From positions 1,984,001 to 2,048,000 of the forward strand of contig NZ_JAWQJT010000003.1 in the NCBI RefSeq assembly GCF_033441515.1: a DNA stretch of 64,000 nt, in the 5' to 3' direction. The translations under genes were made by a program, and so were the position numbers. The notes under the pieces are model-generated. The model did no database searches. It was not told the origin of the DNA and saw only the letters and a list, made by a program, of their open reading frames with translations. The DNA comes from Amycolatopsis solani (GTDB taxonomy: Bacteria > Actinomycetota > Actinomycetes > Mycobacteriales > Pseudonocardiaceae). Every line of letters begins with the position of its first letter. Position 1 is the first letter of the stretch. This document shows, in pieces, positions 18,412 through 26,466 of this stretch.

Positions 18412-19545
18412 CCGGACCCGCAACGACGGCGCGAGGAACACGATCCCGAACGTGACCACGACCGCCGACGACAGGGCCCAGTGCAGGCCGACGCGGGTCG
18501 CCAGCGCGCCCACCAGCGCCGGCTCCACCAGGAAGCCCAGGTAGCCGCACGCCGCGACGGCGGCGACCGCGCGGCCCGGCGCGTCCGCCTGCTTCCGGCT
18601 CGCCGCGCTCCACGCGATCGGCACGATCCCGGCCACGCCGAGCCCCACCACCGCGAAGCCGAGCACGCCCGCAACCGGCCATGGCGCGGCGAGGACCACG
18701 GCGAACCCGAGCACCGCGACCGCCGCCGCGACGCGGACGAAAGCGACTGGGCCCGTGCGCGCCACGACGCGGTCGGCGACCAGGCGGACGGCGATCATCG
18801 TCGCCGAGAAGGCGAAGTAGCCCAGGGAGGCCAACGCCGGTGTCGCGCCGGTGACGTCGGCGAGGTAGACCGCGCTCCAGCTGTTGACCGCGCCTTCGGC
18901 GACGAACCCGCAGAACGCGAGCACGCCCAGCGGCACCAGCGCCCGGCTCGGCCACGCGAACGCCGCTTCGCCCTGGCCGCGGTCGGCGCCGGTGAGGAAC
19001 CGGGTGCGGGCCGCCCACAGCGCGAGCGCGAGCAGCGCCGCGCCGGCGAGCGGGAAGTGCACCGACACCGGGACGTGCGCGGCCTCCATCAGCGCATCGA
19101 CGCCGGAACCGGCGAGGCCGCCGATGTTCCAGAAGGCGTGGAAGCCGGCGAAGATCGGCCGCCCGTAACCCTCCTCGACGCGCGCGGCGTGCGCGTTCAT
19201 CGCGACGTCGAGCAGGCTGTTGCCGACGCCGAGCACGACGAGCGCGGCGACGAACACCGGCGCCGACCAGGCGAACGCGACCAGCGGCAGTCCCGCGCAC
19301 AGCACGACCGCCCCCAGCACGACGGCCGCGCGGCTGCCGATCCGGGTCAGCAGCGCGCCCGCGCCCAGCAGCGCCAGCACCGAGCCGGCGGCGAGGCCGA
19401 AGAGGCCGGTCGCCAGCGCGCCCGTGCTCAGTCCCAGCTGTTCCTGCACCGCCGGCACCCGGGCCAGCCAGGTCGCGAACGCGGCACCGCACACCGCGAA
19501 CACGACCGAAACCCCCAGGCGGGCCCGTTTCAGATCACCCGTCAC
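18388..19545 (-). CDS. MFS transporter, YbjJ-like
   Basis: A 385-residue twelve-segment major facilitator. The N-terminus (FAVCGAAFATWLARVPAVQE) and the segment LLDVAMNAHAARVE are characteristic of the YbjJ/inner-membrane MFS subgroup, whose substrates are mostly unknown. The start is 19545 (MTGDLKRARLGVSVVF). It is monocistronic, convergent with and overlapping HxlR by 24 bases, which could give mutual transcriptional interference. Direction of transport not predictable. Confidence 0.87.
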   Translation of the reverse strand: MTGDLKRARLGVSVVFAVCGAAFATWLARVPAVQEQLGLSTGALATGLFGLAAGSVLALLGAGALLTRIGSRAAVVLGAVVLCAGLPLVAFAWSAPVFVAALVVLGVGNSLLDVAMNAHAARVEEGYGRPIFAGFHAFWNIGGLAGSGVDALMEAAHVPVSVHFPLAGAALLALALWAARTRFLTGADRGQGEAAFAWPSRALVPLGVLAFCGFVAEGAVNSWSAVYLADVTGATPALASLGYFAFSATMIAVRLVADRVVARTGPVAFVRVAAAVAVLGFAVVLAAPWPVAGVLGFAVVGLGVAGIVPIAWSAASRKQADAPGRAVAAVAACGYLGFLVEPALVGALATRVGLHWALSSAVVVTFGIVFLAPSLRVRSRQSLPQ

Positions 19546-19627
19546 CTCGCCACCCTACGGAAGGGACGCCCGTTGGGGCAGCCGATCATGACCCCATGGC
19601 CGCCGCGCGAAGGGCTACCGTGGCCGG

Positions 19628-20398
19628 ATGACGTCGTTGAGCCACGACCGGCTGGCCGTCGCACTCGTCGATGAAGCGGCGCGGTTCGGGGCGACGATCG
19701 CGGGCGCCGAACCGGATTCGCGCGTCCCGACGTGTCCTGAGTGGACACTGTGCGACCTGAGCCTGCACGTCGGGGTGGCGTACCACAAGTCCGCCGTGAT
19801 CATCGCGAGCCGACCGGCGGGGTACGTGCCGTTCGAGGCCGTCACGATCGACGACCCACCCGGGTTCGCCGGCCTCGGCGGCTGGCTCCGCGACGGCGCC
19901 GAGCGGCTCGTGGCCGCGGTGACCGAGGTCGGCCCCGAGACCCCGACGTCGACCTGGACGCCCGATCGCCGCGCCGGGTTCTGGACGCGGCGGCTGACCC
20001 ATGAGACGGTCGTCCACCGCGCGGACGCGGCGCTCGCCACCGGCCAGCCGTACGACGTCGACGCCGAACTCGCCGCGGACGGGATCACCGAAGGCCTCGG
20101 CCTGGTCTCCGTCTTTTCGCGGCAGCCGCACCCGGCGCTGGACCGGGCGTCGCTGCGTGGCGCCGGCGAGACGCTGCTGTTCCACGCGACCGAACCGGAC
20201 CTCGATTGGCTGATCCGGCGGACGCCGTCAGCGGTCGAAGTGAGCCACGAGCCCGCCGCGGCCGACGTCGTCGTCGAAGGCCGGGCCGCCGACCTGCTGC
20301 TCGCGCTGACCGGGCGCCTCGCCGCGGACGACCCGCGGATCGGCGTCTCCGGCGACGCGGTGCTGTTCCGGCACTGGCTGGCGAACACGCGCTTCTAG
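19628..20398 (+). CDS. Maleylpyruvate isomerase N-terminal (MDMPI/DinB-fold) family protein
   Basis: A 256-residue protein of the mycothiol-dependent isomerase-like family. The N-terminal four-helix bundle has VPTCPEWTLCDLSLHVG (residues 35-51), the conserved cap of this family, and the metal-site helix RRLTHETVVHRADA (about 122-135). A C-terminal sterol-carrier-like domain follows. These proteins are widespread in mycothiol-producing actinomycetes and usually unassigned; detoxification using mycothiol is inference. ATG 19628 follows a weak GTGGCCGG context. It lies 36 bases before the PadR gene. Confidence 0.85.
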   Translation: MTSLSHDRLAVALVDEAARFGATIAGAEPDSRVPTCPEWTLCDLSLHVGVAYHKSAVIIASRPAGYVPFEAVTIDDPPGFAGLGGWLRDGAERLVAAVTEVGPETPTSTWTPDRRAGFWTRRLTHETVVHRADAALATGQPYDVDAELAADGITEGLGLVSVFSRQPHPALDRASLRGAGETLLFHATEPDLDWLIRRTPSAVEVSHEPAAADVVVEGRAADLLLALTGRLAADDPRIGVSGDAVLFRHWLANTRF

Positions 20399-20435
20399 TC
20401 GCTATAGTCGGATCCGACTGATAGGGAGCGACTAG
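20395..20435 (+). promoter_or_regulatory. PadR operator and promoter
   Basis: The perfect palindrome AGTCGGATCCGACT (20406-20419) is flanked by CTAT/ATAG and by a wider inverted repeat CTAGTCGCT (20395-20403) / AGCGACTAG (20427-20435). A consensus -10 box TATAGT (20403-20408) sits inside it and the outer right arm runs into the GTG start codon, so a bound PadR dimer would block both transcription start and ribosome loading. Confidence 0.8.
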
Positions 20436-21007
20436 TGGCGCGCAAGATTCGCAACACCCTCGCCCTGGCGCTGCTCGGCTTGCTGCTGGAACGCCCGATG
20501 CACCCGTACGAAATGGCGTCCACGCTGCGCGAGCGGTACAAGGACACGAGTTTCAAGATCAACCCCGGTTCGCTCTACGACACCGTGGAGTCGCTGGCGA
20601 AGCACCGCTGGATCGAGCCGGTCGAGACCGTCCGCGAGGGCAACCGGCCGGAACGGACCGTCTACGCGCACACCGAACTAGGCCGTCAGGAGTTCATCGC
20701 GTGGCTCGACGAACTGGTGCGCGAACCGGTCGCGGAGTACCCGAAGTTCGTCGCGGCGGTGAGCTACCTCGGCGCGCTGGGCCCGGATCGCGCCGCCGAC
20801 GCGCTGGAGGAACGGGCGCGCCACCTGGCCGGACGCATCGAGGGCGCCGACACGGCGCTGGCCGAGACGGTCGGCAAGGGGGCGCCGCGGCTGTTCATGA
20901 TCGAGGTCGAGTTCGTGCGGCACGCGTGGCAGGCCGAGCTCGACTGGGCCCGCCGCACGGCCGCCGAAATCCGCGCCGGCTCCCTGCCGTGGCCCGAAAA
21001 CTTCTGA
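20435..21007 (+). CDS. PadR-family transcriptional regulator
   Basis: A 190-residue PadR repressor: winged helix at residues 8-80 (LLGLLLERPMHPYEMASTL, INPGSLYDTVESL) and a C-terminal helical dimerisation region (Vir_C-like, 95-185). The GTG 20435 is preceded by AGGGAG at good distance. The gene is followed after 12 bases by an FAD monooxygenase gene, so the repressor and its likely target are co-transcribed from an autoregulated promoter. Ligand unknown; PadR proteins of this type commonly respond to aromatic or antibiotic compounds that the linked enzyme modifies. Confidence 0.92.
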   Translation: MARKIRNTLALALLGLLLERPMHPYEMASTLRERYKDTSFKINPGSLYDTVESLAKHRWIEPVETVREGNRPERTVYAHTELGRQEFIAWLDELVREPVAEYPKFVAAVSYLGALGPDRAADALEERARHLAGRIEGADTALAETVGKGAPRLFMIEVEFVRHAWQAELDWARRTAAEIRAGSLPWPENF

Positions 21008-21019
21008 GGGGAAAGAACT

Positions 21020-22447
21020 GTGCTCGAAACCGACGTCCTCATCGCCGGCGCCGGCCCGGCCGGCCTGCTGCTCGCCGCGGAACTCGCGCTGGCGGGCGTC
21101 CGCACCACGATCGTCGAACGCCACCCGGAGCCCCCGCCGTACTGCCGCGGCTTCAACCTCAATTCGCGTTCGCTCGACCTGCTGGCCCGGCGCGGGCTGG
21201 CCGACGGCCTGGTCGCCGAGGGGCACCAGGTGCCGCACGCCCCGGCCTCCGGCCTGCCCGGCCCGTTGCTGCTCGACGGCACGGCGACCGATCACCCGTT
21301 TTCCCTGGGTATTCCACAAACCCGCGTCGAGGAGGTGCTGGAGGCACGCGCGCTCGAACTCGGCGCCGACATCCTGCGCGGCCACGAGCTGCTTTCCTTC
21401 ACCCAGGACGATTCCGGGGTCACCGCATCGATCCACAATGGACTCTCGGTTCGCGCGCGGTATCTGGTGGGTTGCGACGGCGGGCGCAGCAAGGTGCGCA
21501 AGCAGGCCGGGATCAGCTTCCCCGGCATGGAGGCGCGCTGGTTCGCGCTGCTCGCCGACGTCGAATGCGAGCTGCCGTACGGGCCGTCCGCCGGTCCGGA
21601 CGGGCGGACGGTGTTCGTCATCCCGCGGCCCGGGTACGTCCGGATCGTCGTCCGGGAGGACGAACCGCCGTCGGACAAGGACACGCCGGTCACGCTGGAG
21701 CTGGTGCAGGCGCAGGTGGACGCGGTGCTGGGGCGGCACGTCCCGCTGCGCGCACCCCGCTGGCTGACCCGCTTCGGCGACGCGGCCCGCTTGGCGTCGA
21801 GTTACCGGTCGGGCCGGGTCCTGCTGGCCGGCGACGCGGCGCACATCCACCCGCCGGCGGGGGCGATCGGGGTGAACGTGGCCCTGGACGACGCGTTCAA
21901 CCTCGGCTGGAAGCTGGCGGCGACGGTACGGGGGACGGCTTCCTCCGGGCTGCTTGATACGTATCACGATGAGCGGCATGCCGCGGGTGAGCGGATTTTG
22001 GCGAACACGCGGGCGCAGGTCGCTTTGGAGGAGGCGGCCACTGGAGAGCCGTGGGCGGATTTGCTGCGGCGGGTGGCCGCGCATCCGGCGGGGAATCGGG
22101 CGCTGGCCGAGATTTTCACGGGGTTGGACGCTTGTTACGAGCCCGGCGGGCATCCTTGGCTGGGGCGGCTGGCACCGGATGTCGCGTTGACCGTCGCGGG
22201 CCGGCCGACGCGGTTGACGGCGCTGCTGCATTCGGGTCGGCCGGTGCTGGTGGATCTGACTGGAACGTTCGGGGGGTGGTCGGCGGAGGTCGAGGTGGTG
22301 GCGGCTGCGTCCACTTCGGACTTCGGGGCGGTGCTTTTGCGGCCGGACGGGCATGTTGCTTGGGTGAGTGACGGTACGGACGATGCTGGGCTTGAGGAGG
22401 CCTTGCGGCGGTGGGTCGGTGAGGTTCCGGTCGCCGCTGTCCCCTAG
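21020..22447 (+). CDS. FAD-dependent aromatic monooxygenase (Rox-like)
   Basis: A 475-residue group A flavoprotein hydroxylase. It has GxGxxG in LIAGAGPAGLLLAAEL (residues 6-21), the DG motif GCDGGRSKVRKQAG, the GD motif RVLLAGDAAHIHPPAG, and a C-terminal thioredoxin-like domain of about 100 residues. Length and architecture match phenol-hydroxylase-like enzymes including rifampicin monooxygenases, but the substrate is not predictable. GTG 21020 follows GAGGGGAAAG. It is co-transcribed with PadR. From about base 21,950 codon choice shifts from C-ending to T/G-ending codons (gat, cat, ttg, ggg), unlike the first two thirds; an IS30 remnant begins 20 bases after the stop. Confidence 0.88.
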   Translation: MLETDVLIAGAGPAGLLLAAELALAGVRTTIVERHPEPPPYCRGFNLNSRSLDLLARRGLADGLVAEGHQVPHAPASGLPGPLLLDGTATDHPFSLGIPQTRVEEVLEARALELGADILRGHELLSFTQDDSGVTASIHNGLSVRARYLVGCDGGRSKVRKQAGISFPGMEARWFALLADVECELPYGPSAGPDGRTVFVIPRPGYVRIVVREDEPPSDKDTPVTLELVQAQVDAVLGRHVPLRAPRWLTRFGDAARLASSYRSGRVLLAGDAAHIHPPAGAIGVNVALDDAFNLGWKLAATVRGTASSGLLDTYHDERHAAGERILANTRAQVALEEAATGEPWADLLRRVAAHPAGNRALAEIFTGLDACYEPGGHPWLGRLAPDVALTVAGRPTRLTALLHSGRPVLVDLTGTFGGWSAEVEVVAAASTSDFGAVLLRPDGHVAWVSDGTDDAGLEEALRRWVGEVPVAAVP

Positions 22448-22467
22448 CGGGCCGGCCCCCGCCCTTC

Positions 22468-22951
22468 GGCGATTTCTAGTGGTCGTTGCAACACTGCTGT
22501 TGGTAGTGGGTGGGGACGAGTAGCTGTGTCATGCGTTCGGCGGACTGTCCCGGTCGAGGGTCATCCGGGGCCGGTCGTTGAGCTCGACCGCGACCGTGTC
22601 GAGGTGTTCTGCGGTGTGCACGTTCAGGTCGGTGCCTTTGCTCCCGCGTTGCCAGGGGGCGTGCGGGTCGCAGAAGTAGACCGGCATGGTGGTGGCCGCG
22701 GTGAACTGGCCGTGCAGGTGCATCGCGGGCGGTGCGCTCCACCAGGGTGCCGATCGCCGACCGGTTGTGCGCGCCCATGGTCAGGTCGCCTTCCCAGTGC
22801 CCGGGCACCGCCCGGTCCGCCACCTCGGCGGGGCGGTCGGTGATCGTCACCATCGGGGTGGCCATCCGCGGCCGCCGCAGGATGCGGCCGGTGTGCAGCC
22901 ACGAAGCAACTCCTGACCACTCAGGTGTTGCAACCAGCCCTAGAAACCGCC
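22468..22951. mobile_element. Deleted IS30-family element, MITE-like, ~484 bp
   Basis: Terminal inverted repeats of 27 bases at 22468-22494 and 22925-22951 match at 23 positions and share TTTCTAG and GTTGCAACAC. Between them lie only fragments of an IS30-type transposase in different frames. Full IS30-family elements are about 1.1 kb, so more than half is missing while both ends survive; it could still be mobilised in trans by an intact relative. No clear target-site duplication was seen. Confidence 0.75.
22476..22890 (-). pseudogene. IS30-family transposase remnant (frameshifted, deleted)
   Basis: The first fragment reads [18 protein letters not shown] and TLVERTAR (first catalytic Asp region). 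A second fragment in another frame (22529-22723) reads [15 protein letters not shown], which holds the second Asp, then jumps directly to [20 protein letters not shown]. The intervening NENTNGLLRQ-type block with the catalytic Glu is absent, and about 60 residues between the first two fragments are also missing. A last short piece ERMTQLL returns to the first frame. The protein cannot be functional. Confidence 0.82.
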
Positions 22952-23015
22952 CTCCCGTGGGGGGGCGTCCCCTGCTCCAGTCTACCGGCGGGGCCCGACA
23001 AAACTGCCCGATCGC

Positions 23016-23055
23016 CTGACCTGTCCACACCCGTCCGGCGTTGTGGACAGGTCAG
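23016..23055 (-). terminator. Hairpin terminator after the GNAT gene
   Basis: CTGACCTGTCCACA (23016-23029) and its exact complement (23042-23055) form a 14-bp stem with a 12-base loop, overlapping the stop codon of the GNAT gene. No U-tract. Confidence 0.6.
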
Positions 23056-23570
23056 TGCGGGCGGTCCAGCACCGCCCGTTGCTCGACCCGGCCGTTCAGC
23101 GTGAACTTGCTGTGCGGCGTGAACCCCAGCTTCGCCACCACCCGGGCCGACGCCGTGTTCGCCGGCTCGTACACCGCCAGTAGCCGGTCGGCCCAGCCCG
23201 AGGCGAACGCCCTGTCCCGCACCGCCGACGTCGCTTCGGTCGCGTAGCCCAGGCCCCAGCCCCAAGGGGCGATCCACCAGCCCATCTCCACCGCTGGGGT
23301 ACCCAGGCCCGACTCCGTTGCGCTGCGGCGGACCAACGACACCACGCCGTCGAACGAACCCGGCGTTGCCGAGACCGCGAACCAGCCGAAGCCGTGCGAG
23401 GCCCAGTGGGACAGCGTTGCCCGGTGTTTGCCCAGCGTGTGCTCGTGGCTCCACGGCTCGCCGGTTCCGACGTAGCGGACCGTCTCCGGGAGCTGGGCCA
23501 GTGCGAACAGGCCGTCGAAGCATTCTTCGGACCACGCGTGCAGCGTGAGGCGTTCCGTGGTGATCAACAC
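23052..23570 (-). CDS. GNAT N-acetyltransferase (RimJ/RimL-like)
   Basis: A 172-residue acetyl-CoA transferase: N-terminal LITTERLTLHAWSEECF, the central VEMGWWIAPWGWGLGYATEA segment holding the acetyl-CoA binding turn, and EPANTASARVVAKLGF near the C-terminus. The start is taken as GTG 23570, which overlaps the upstream regulator's stop by seven bases and suggests coupling. Acceptor substrate unknown; linkage to a GntR-TetR regulator hints at inducible modification of a small molecule. Homology begins immediately at this start. Confidence 0.88.
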   Translation of the reverse strand: MLITTERLTLHAWSEECFDGLFALAQLPETVRYVGTGEPWSHEHTLGKHRATLSHWASHGFGWFAVSATPGSFDGVVSLVRRSATESGLGTPAVEMGWWIAPWGWGLGYATEATSAVRDRAFASGWADRLLAVYEPANTASARVVAKLGFTPHSKFTLNGRVEQRAVLDRPH

Positions 23571-24517
23571 CGGCTCGAGTTTAGGCGGGCGCCCTCGCCC
23601 AGCAGTACCGCGATGCCGTCGAGCTGGCGGTGCAAGCCGAACTCGAACGCCTCGTCGAGGTCGACGTCCTCGACGCCGGTCATCACCTCGGTGAGCTCCG
23701 GGAACCGGCCCGACTCCAGGTAGCCCGCGAGCAGCGCCATGTCCGCCGCCAGTCGCTGGTCGCCCGTGATGCCGGTGTCCTGCTCGGTCTGGACCTCGAA
23801 CGCGTTGCTCACCGCCAGGCCGCCGACCCAGCCGTTGAGGGTCATGACGACCTGGAGTTTCACCCGCCGCCGCAGGGTGGTGCCCGTCAGGGCGCGCAGG
23901 GACCAGTCGACCAGGCGCAGGCCCGCCGCCAGGACCGGGGGCCGGACCAGTGAGTTCAGCAGGATCGGCGCCAGCCACGGGTGACGCCGGTACGCGCTCC
24001 ACTGCGCGCGGGCCGCCAGCTCGAGACGTGGCCGCCACTGCGCCGGGCCCGGCTCGGGCAGCTCCGCCTCCCCCAGCGCCGCGTCGGCCATCAGGCGGAG
24101 CAGCTCGTCCTTGTCGGGCACGTGGCGGTACAACGCCATCGGCCCGACGCCCAGCTCCGCGGCGAGCCGCCGCATCGACAGCGCCGCGAGGCCCTCGGCG
24201 TCGGCGAGCGCGATCGCCGCGCGCACCAGGACGTCCCGGCCCAGCGGCGGCTTGACCGGCGTCCGGTCGGCGACGACCGTGCCGCTGCCCGGCACCGCGC
24301 GCACCCAGCCCTGCTCCCCCAGTGCGGACAGCGCTTTCGCGGCCGTCGCCATCGCCACGCCCCATTCGCGGACCAGCGCGCGCGTCGACGGGACGCGGTC
24401 GCCGGGCCGCAGCTCGCCGGCCGAAATCCGGCGGCGCAGGTCCGCCGCGATCCGCAGGTACGGCGCCGTCTCGGCCACGAACACCTCGATCCGTACTAGA
24501 ACACTTGCCCCTGACAC
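23564..24517 (-). CDS. GntR-TetR fusion transcriptional regulator
   Basis: A 317-residue regulator with two DNA-binding domains: a GntR winged helix at residues 15-85 (YLRIAADLRRRISAGELRPG, VPSTRALVREWGVAMATAAK) and a TetR-type helix-turn-helix at about 95-145 (ALSMRRLAAELGVGPMALYRHV), followed by a TetR_C ligand domain. This architecture is common in actinomycetes near export or drug-modification genes. The start GTG 24517 is the first in frame; GTGs further in (about residue 12) are alternatives. Direct repeats CTAGAAC at 24496-24502 and 24518-24524 flank the start region and could be operator half-sites. Coupled to a GNAT gene. Confidence 0.88.
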   Translation of the reverse strand: MSGASVLVRIEVFVAETAPYLRIAADLRRRISAGELRPGDRVPSTRALVREWGVAMATAAKALSALGEQGWVRAVPGSGTVVADRTPVKPPLGRDVLVRAAIALADAEGLAALSMRRLAAELGVGPMALYRHVPDKDELLRLMADAALGEAELPEPGPAQWRPRLELAARAQWSAYRRHPWLAPILLNSLVRPPVLAAGLRLVDWSLRALTGTTLRRRVKLQVVMTLNGWVGGLAVSNAFEVQTEQDTGITGDQRLAADMALLAGYLESGRFPELTEVMTGVEDVDLDEAFEFGLHRQLDGIAVLLGEGARLNSSRC

Positions 24518-24623
24518 CTAGAACGCTTTCAGGGTACTCCCCCAATGTCCACAGGAAGGATTGCCGCAGTCAGGCACACGTTCATACGGTGCGAATACAG
24601 CGTCAAAGAACAAGGGGGATCCC

Positions 24624-25328
24624 ATGACCACGACCGAACGCCCGGCCAGCATCGGCGAAGCCCGGCGAGCCACGCCGTGGTGGCGCCGTCCGTGGGTGTT
24701 CCCGCTGGGGCTGCTCGTCACGGTGTTCCTGGTGTATTCGCTGCCGCCGTACCTCGGGCTGAACCCGGCGGAGTCCCGGATCCCGGCCCCCACCGGCTGG
24801 TACTACCCCGTGCTGGTGACGCACATCGGGTTCGCGACGATCGCGATGGTGACGTGCGCGCTGCAGATCTGGCCGTGGCTGCGGCAGAAGCACCCGGCGG
24901 TGCACCGCCGAACCGGGCGCGTGTACGTGTTCGCCGGCGCGCTCCCGGCGTCGATCGCGGGGTTCGTGATCGCGCTCGCGGCGCCGTTCGGCCCGGTCGG
25001 CGCGGTGTCGAACGTCCTGCTCGCGACGCTCTGGTTCGGCTGCACCCTGCAGGGTTATCGGACGGCTCGGGCCCGCCAGTTCGGGGAACACCGCCGGTGG
25101 ATGGTCCGCAGCTTCGCGCTGTGCATGTCGATCATCAGCAACCGGGTGTGGGCGATCCTCTGGGCCGTCGTGCTGCCCGGGCAGCTGGACACGACGTTCG
25201 GCGGCAGCGAAGTCGCGATGACGCAGGCGATCGCGGGCCTGACGACGTGGACCGGCTGGGTGGTTCCGCTGTTGGTCGCCGAGTGGTGGCTGGGCCGGAG
25301 CCGGGGACGCCGCCGCGCGACGGCCTGA
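24624..25328 (+). CDS. DUF2306 membrane protein
   Basis: A 234-residue integral membrane protein with about six hydrophobic segments and the DUF2306 pattern (HIGFATIAMVTCALQIWPWLRQKHPAVHRRTGRVYVF, seen as ALQIWPWLRQKHPAVHRRTG at about 79-98; later GEHRRWMVRSFALCMSIISN). The conserved His-Arg pairs may bind haem or metal, but that is speculation. ATG 24624 follows AAGGGGGATCCC. It is divergent from the GntR-TetR gene and could be its target. Function unknown. Confidence 0.82.
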   Translation: MTTTERPASIGEARRATPWWRRPWVFPLGLLVTVFLVYSLPPYLGLNPAESRIPAPTGWYYPVLVTHIGFATIAMVTCALQIWPWLRQKHPAVHRRTGRVYVFAGALPASIAGFVIALAAPFGPVGAVSNVLLATLWFGCTLQGYRTARARQFGEHRRWMVRSFALCMSIISNRVWAILWAVVLPGQLDTTFGGSEVAMTQAIAGLTTWTGWVVPLLVAEWWLGRSRGRRRATA

Positions 25329-25372
25329 GCCCGGCCGCCACTCCCGGTGACCGGGGTACCCCGTTCGGCCTA

Positions 25373-25403
25373 TGGTCTACACCAAGGTCACTGGTCTATA
25401 CCA
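25373..25403 (+). promoter_or_regulatory. Two DasR-type (dre-like) sites before the chitinase
   Basis: TGGTCTACACCA (25373-25384) and TGGTCTATACCA (25392-25403) are near-palindromic direct repeats 19 bases apart, 48 bases before the chitinase ATG. Each differs by one base from TGGTCTAGACCA, the core of the DasR box known upstream of streptomycete chitinase genes. Control by N-acetylglucosamine-responsive DasR is inferred. Confidence 0.82.
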
Positions 25404-25450
25404 ATGGGGACAGGATTCCCGCCGCCGCGCTCGTCGTCGTGGAGGTACCC

Positions 25451-26416
25451 ATGCGTCTTCGTTCCCTGCTCGCCGCCGTGGGCGGGCTGGCCCTGCTCGC
25501 CACCGGCTTTTCCGCTCCCGCGAGCGCCGCGGCCGGCTCGCCGATCCCGGTCGGGCCCTACGTCGACATGGGCGCCTGGCCGACGCCCAGCCTGTCGGCG
25601 ATGTCGGCCGCCAGCGGCGTCAAGGGCTTCACGCTCGCGTTCGTCAACTCCTACGGGTGCAAGGCCAGCTGGTTCGGCGCCTACGACCCGCGCACGGCCT
25701 GGCAGAAGGAGGAGATCGCCAAGATCCGCGGCGCGGGCGGCGACGTCAAGATCTCCTTCGGCGGCGCGTCCGGCATCGAACTGGCGCAGGCGTGCAGCAC
25801 GTCCGCCCAGGTCGCGGCCGAGTACGACGCCGTCGTCAAGGCCTACGGCCTGAAGTACGCCGACTTCGACATCGAGGGCGCGGCCATCGCGGACCCGACG
25901 ACGATCGCCCGGCGTTCGCAGGCGCTGAAGACCCTGCAGAACAACAACCCGGGCCTGAAGATCTCGCTCACCCTGCCGGTGCTGCCCAACGGCCTCACCG
26001 CCGACGGCCTCAACGTCGTCAAATCCGCCAAGGACGCCGGGGTGAACCTGGATCTGGTGAACGTGATGGCCATGGATTACTACCAGGGCGCGGGCGACCA
26101 GGGCGCGAAAGCGATTTCCGCGGCCAAGGCGACGCAGGCGCAGCTCAAGTCGCTGTACGGGCTGAGCGACGCGGCGGCCTGGAAGAAGGTCGGCGTGACC
26201 CCGATGATCGGCGTCAACGACTCGCAGAACGAAATCTTCTACCAGAAGGACGCGAAGGCGCTGGTGGCGTTCGCCAAGACCGTGCACCTGGGCATGCTGT
26301 CGTTCTGGGAAGCCGGCCGCGACGCCAACGCGTGCACCGGCGCGCTGTACAAGTGCACGAACGTGCCGCAGTCGAAGTACGAGTTCGGGAAGATCTTCGC
26401 CGGCTACACGGGCTGA
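25451..26416 (+). CDS. Secreted GH18 chitinase-like glycosidase
   Basis: A 321-residue exported family 18 glycoside hydrolase without a carbohydrate-binding module. Signal peptide at residues 1-28 (MRLRSLLAAVGGLALLATGF). The TIM-barrel has the catalytic DxDxE in KYADFDIEGAA with Glu142 as acid and Asp138/Asp140 assisting, plus SFGGASG at 102-108 and a late SFWEAGRD. ATG 25451 follows GTGGAGG. The dre-like pair upstream implies chitin/GlcNAc regulation. Cleaves beta-1,4-GlcNAc polymers most likely; endo or exo mode not predictable. Confidence 0.92.
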   Translation: MRLRSLLAAVGGLALLATGFSAPASAAAGSPIPVGPYVDMGAWPTPSLSAMSAASGVKGFTLAFVNSYGCKASWFGAYDPRTAWQKEEIAKIRGAGGDVKISFGGASGIELAQACSTSAQVAAEYDAVVKAYGLKYADFDIEGAAIADPTTIARRSQALKTLQNNNPGLKISLTLPVLPNGLTADGLNVVKSAKDAGVNLDLVNVMAMDYYQGAGDQGAKAISAAKATQAQLKSLYGLSDAAAWKKVGVTPMIGVNDSQNEIFYQKDAKALVAFAKTVHLGMLSFWEAGRDANACTGALYKCTNVPQSKYEFGKIFAGYTG

Positions 26417-26422
26417 GCCACC

Positions 26423-26457
26423 CGCGCGGCACCGCCACCAGGTGACGGTGCCGCGCG
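26423..26457. terminator. Bidirectional hairpin between chitinase and DUF427 genes
   Basis: CGCGCGGCACCG (26423-26434) and its exact complement (26446-26457) form a 12-bp GC-rich stem with an 11-base loop in the 50-base gap between convergent genes. Confidence 0.7.
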
Positions 26458-26466
26458 AGGCTTGGC

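Noticed and set aside
22476..23030. A 184-codon ORF as an intact protein
   Set aside because: Its middle is a frameshifted transposase fragment and its first ~45 codons are unrelated flank, so it is part of the IS30 remnant.
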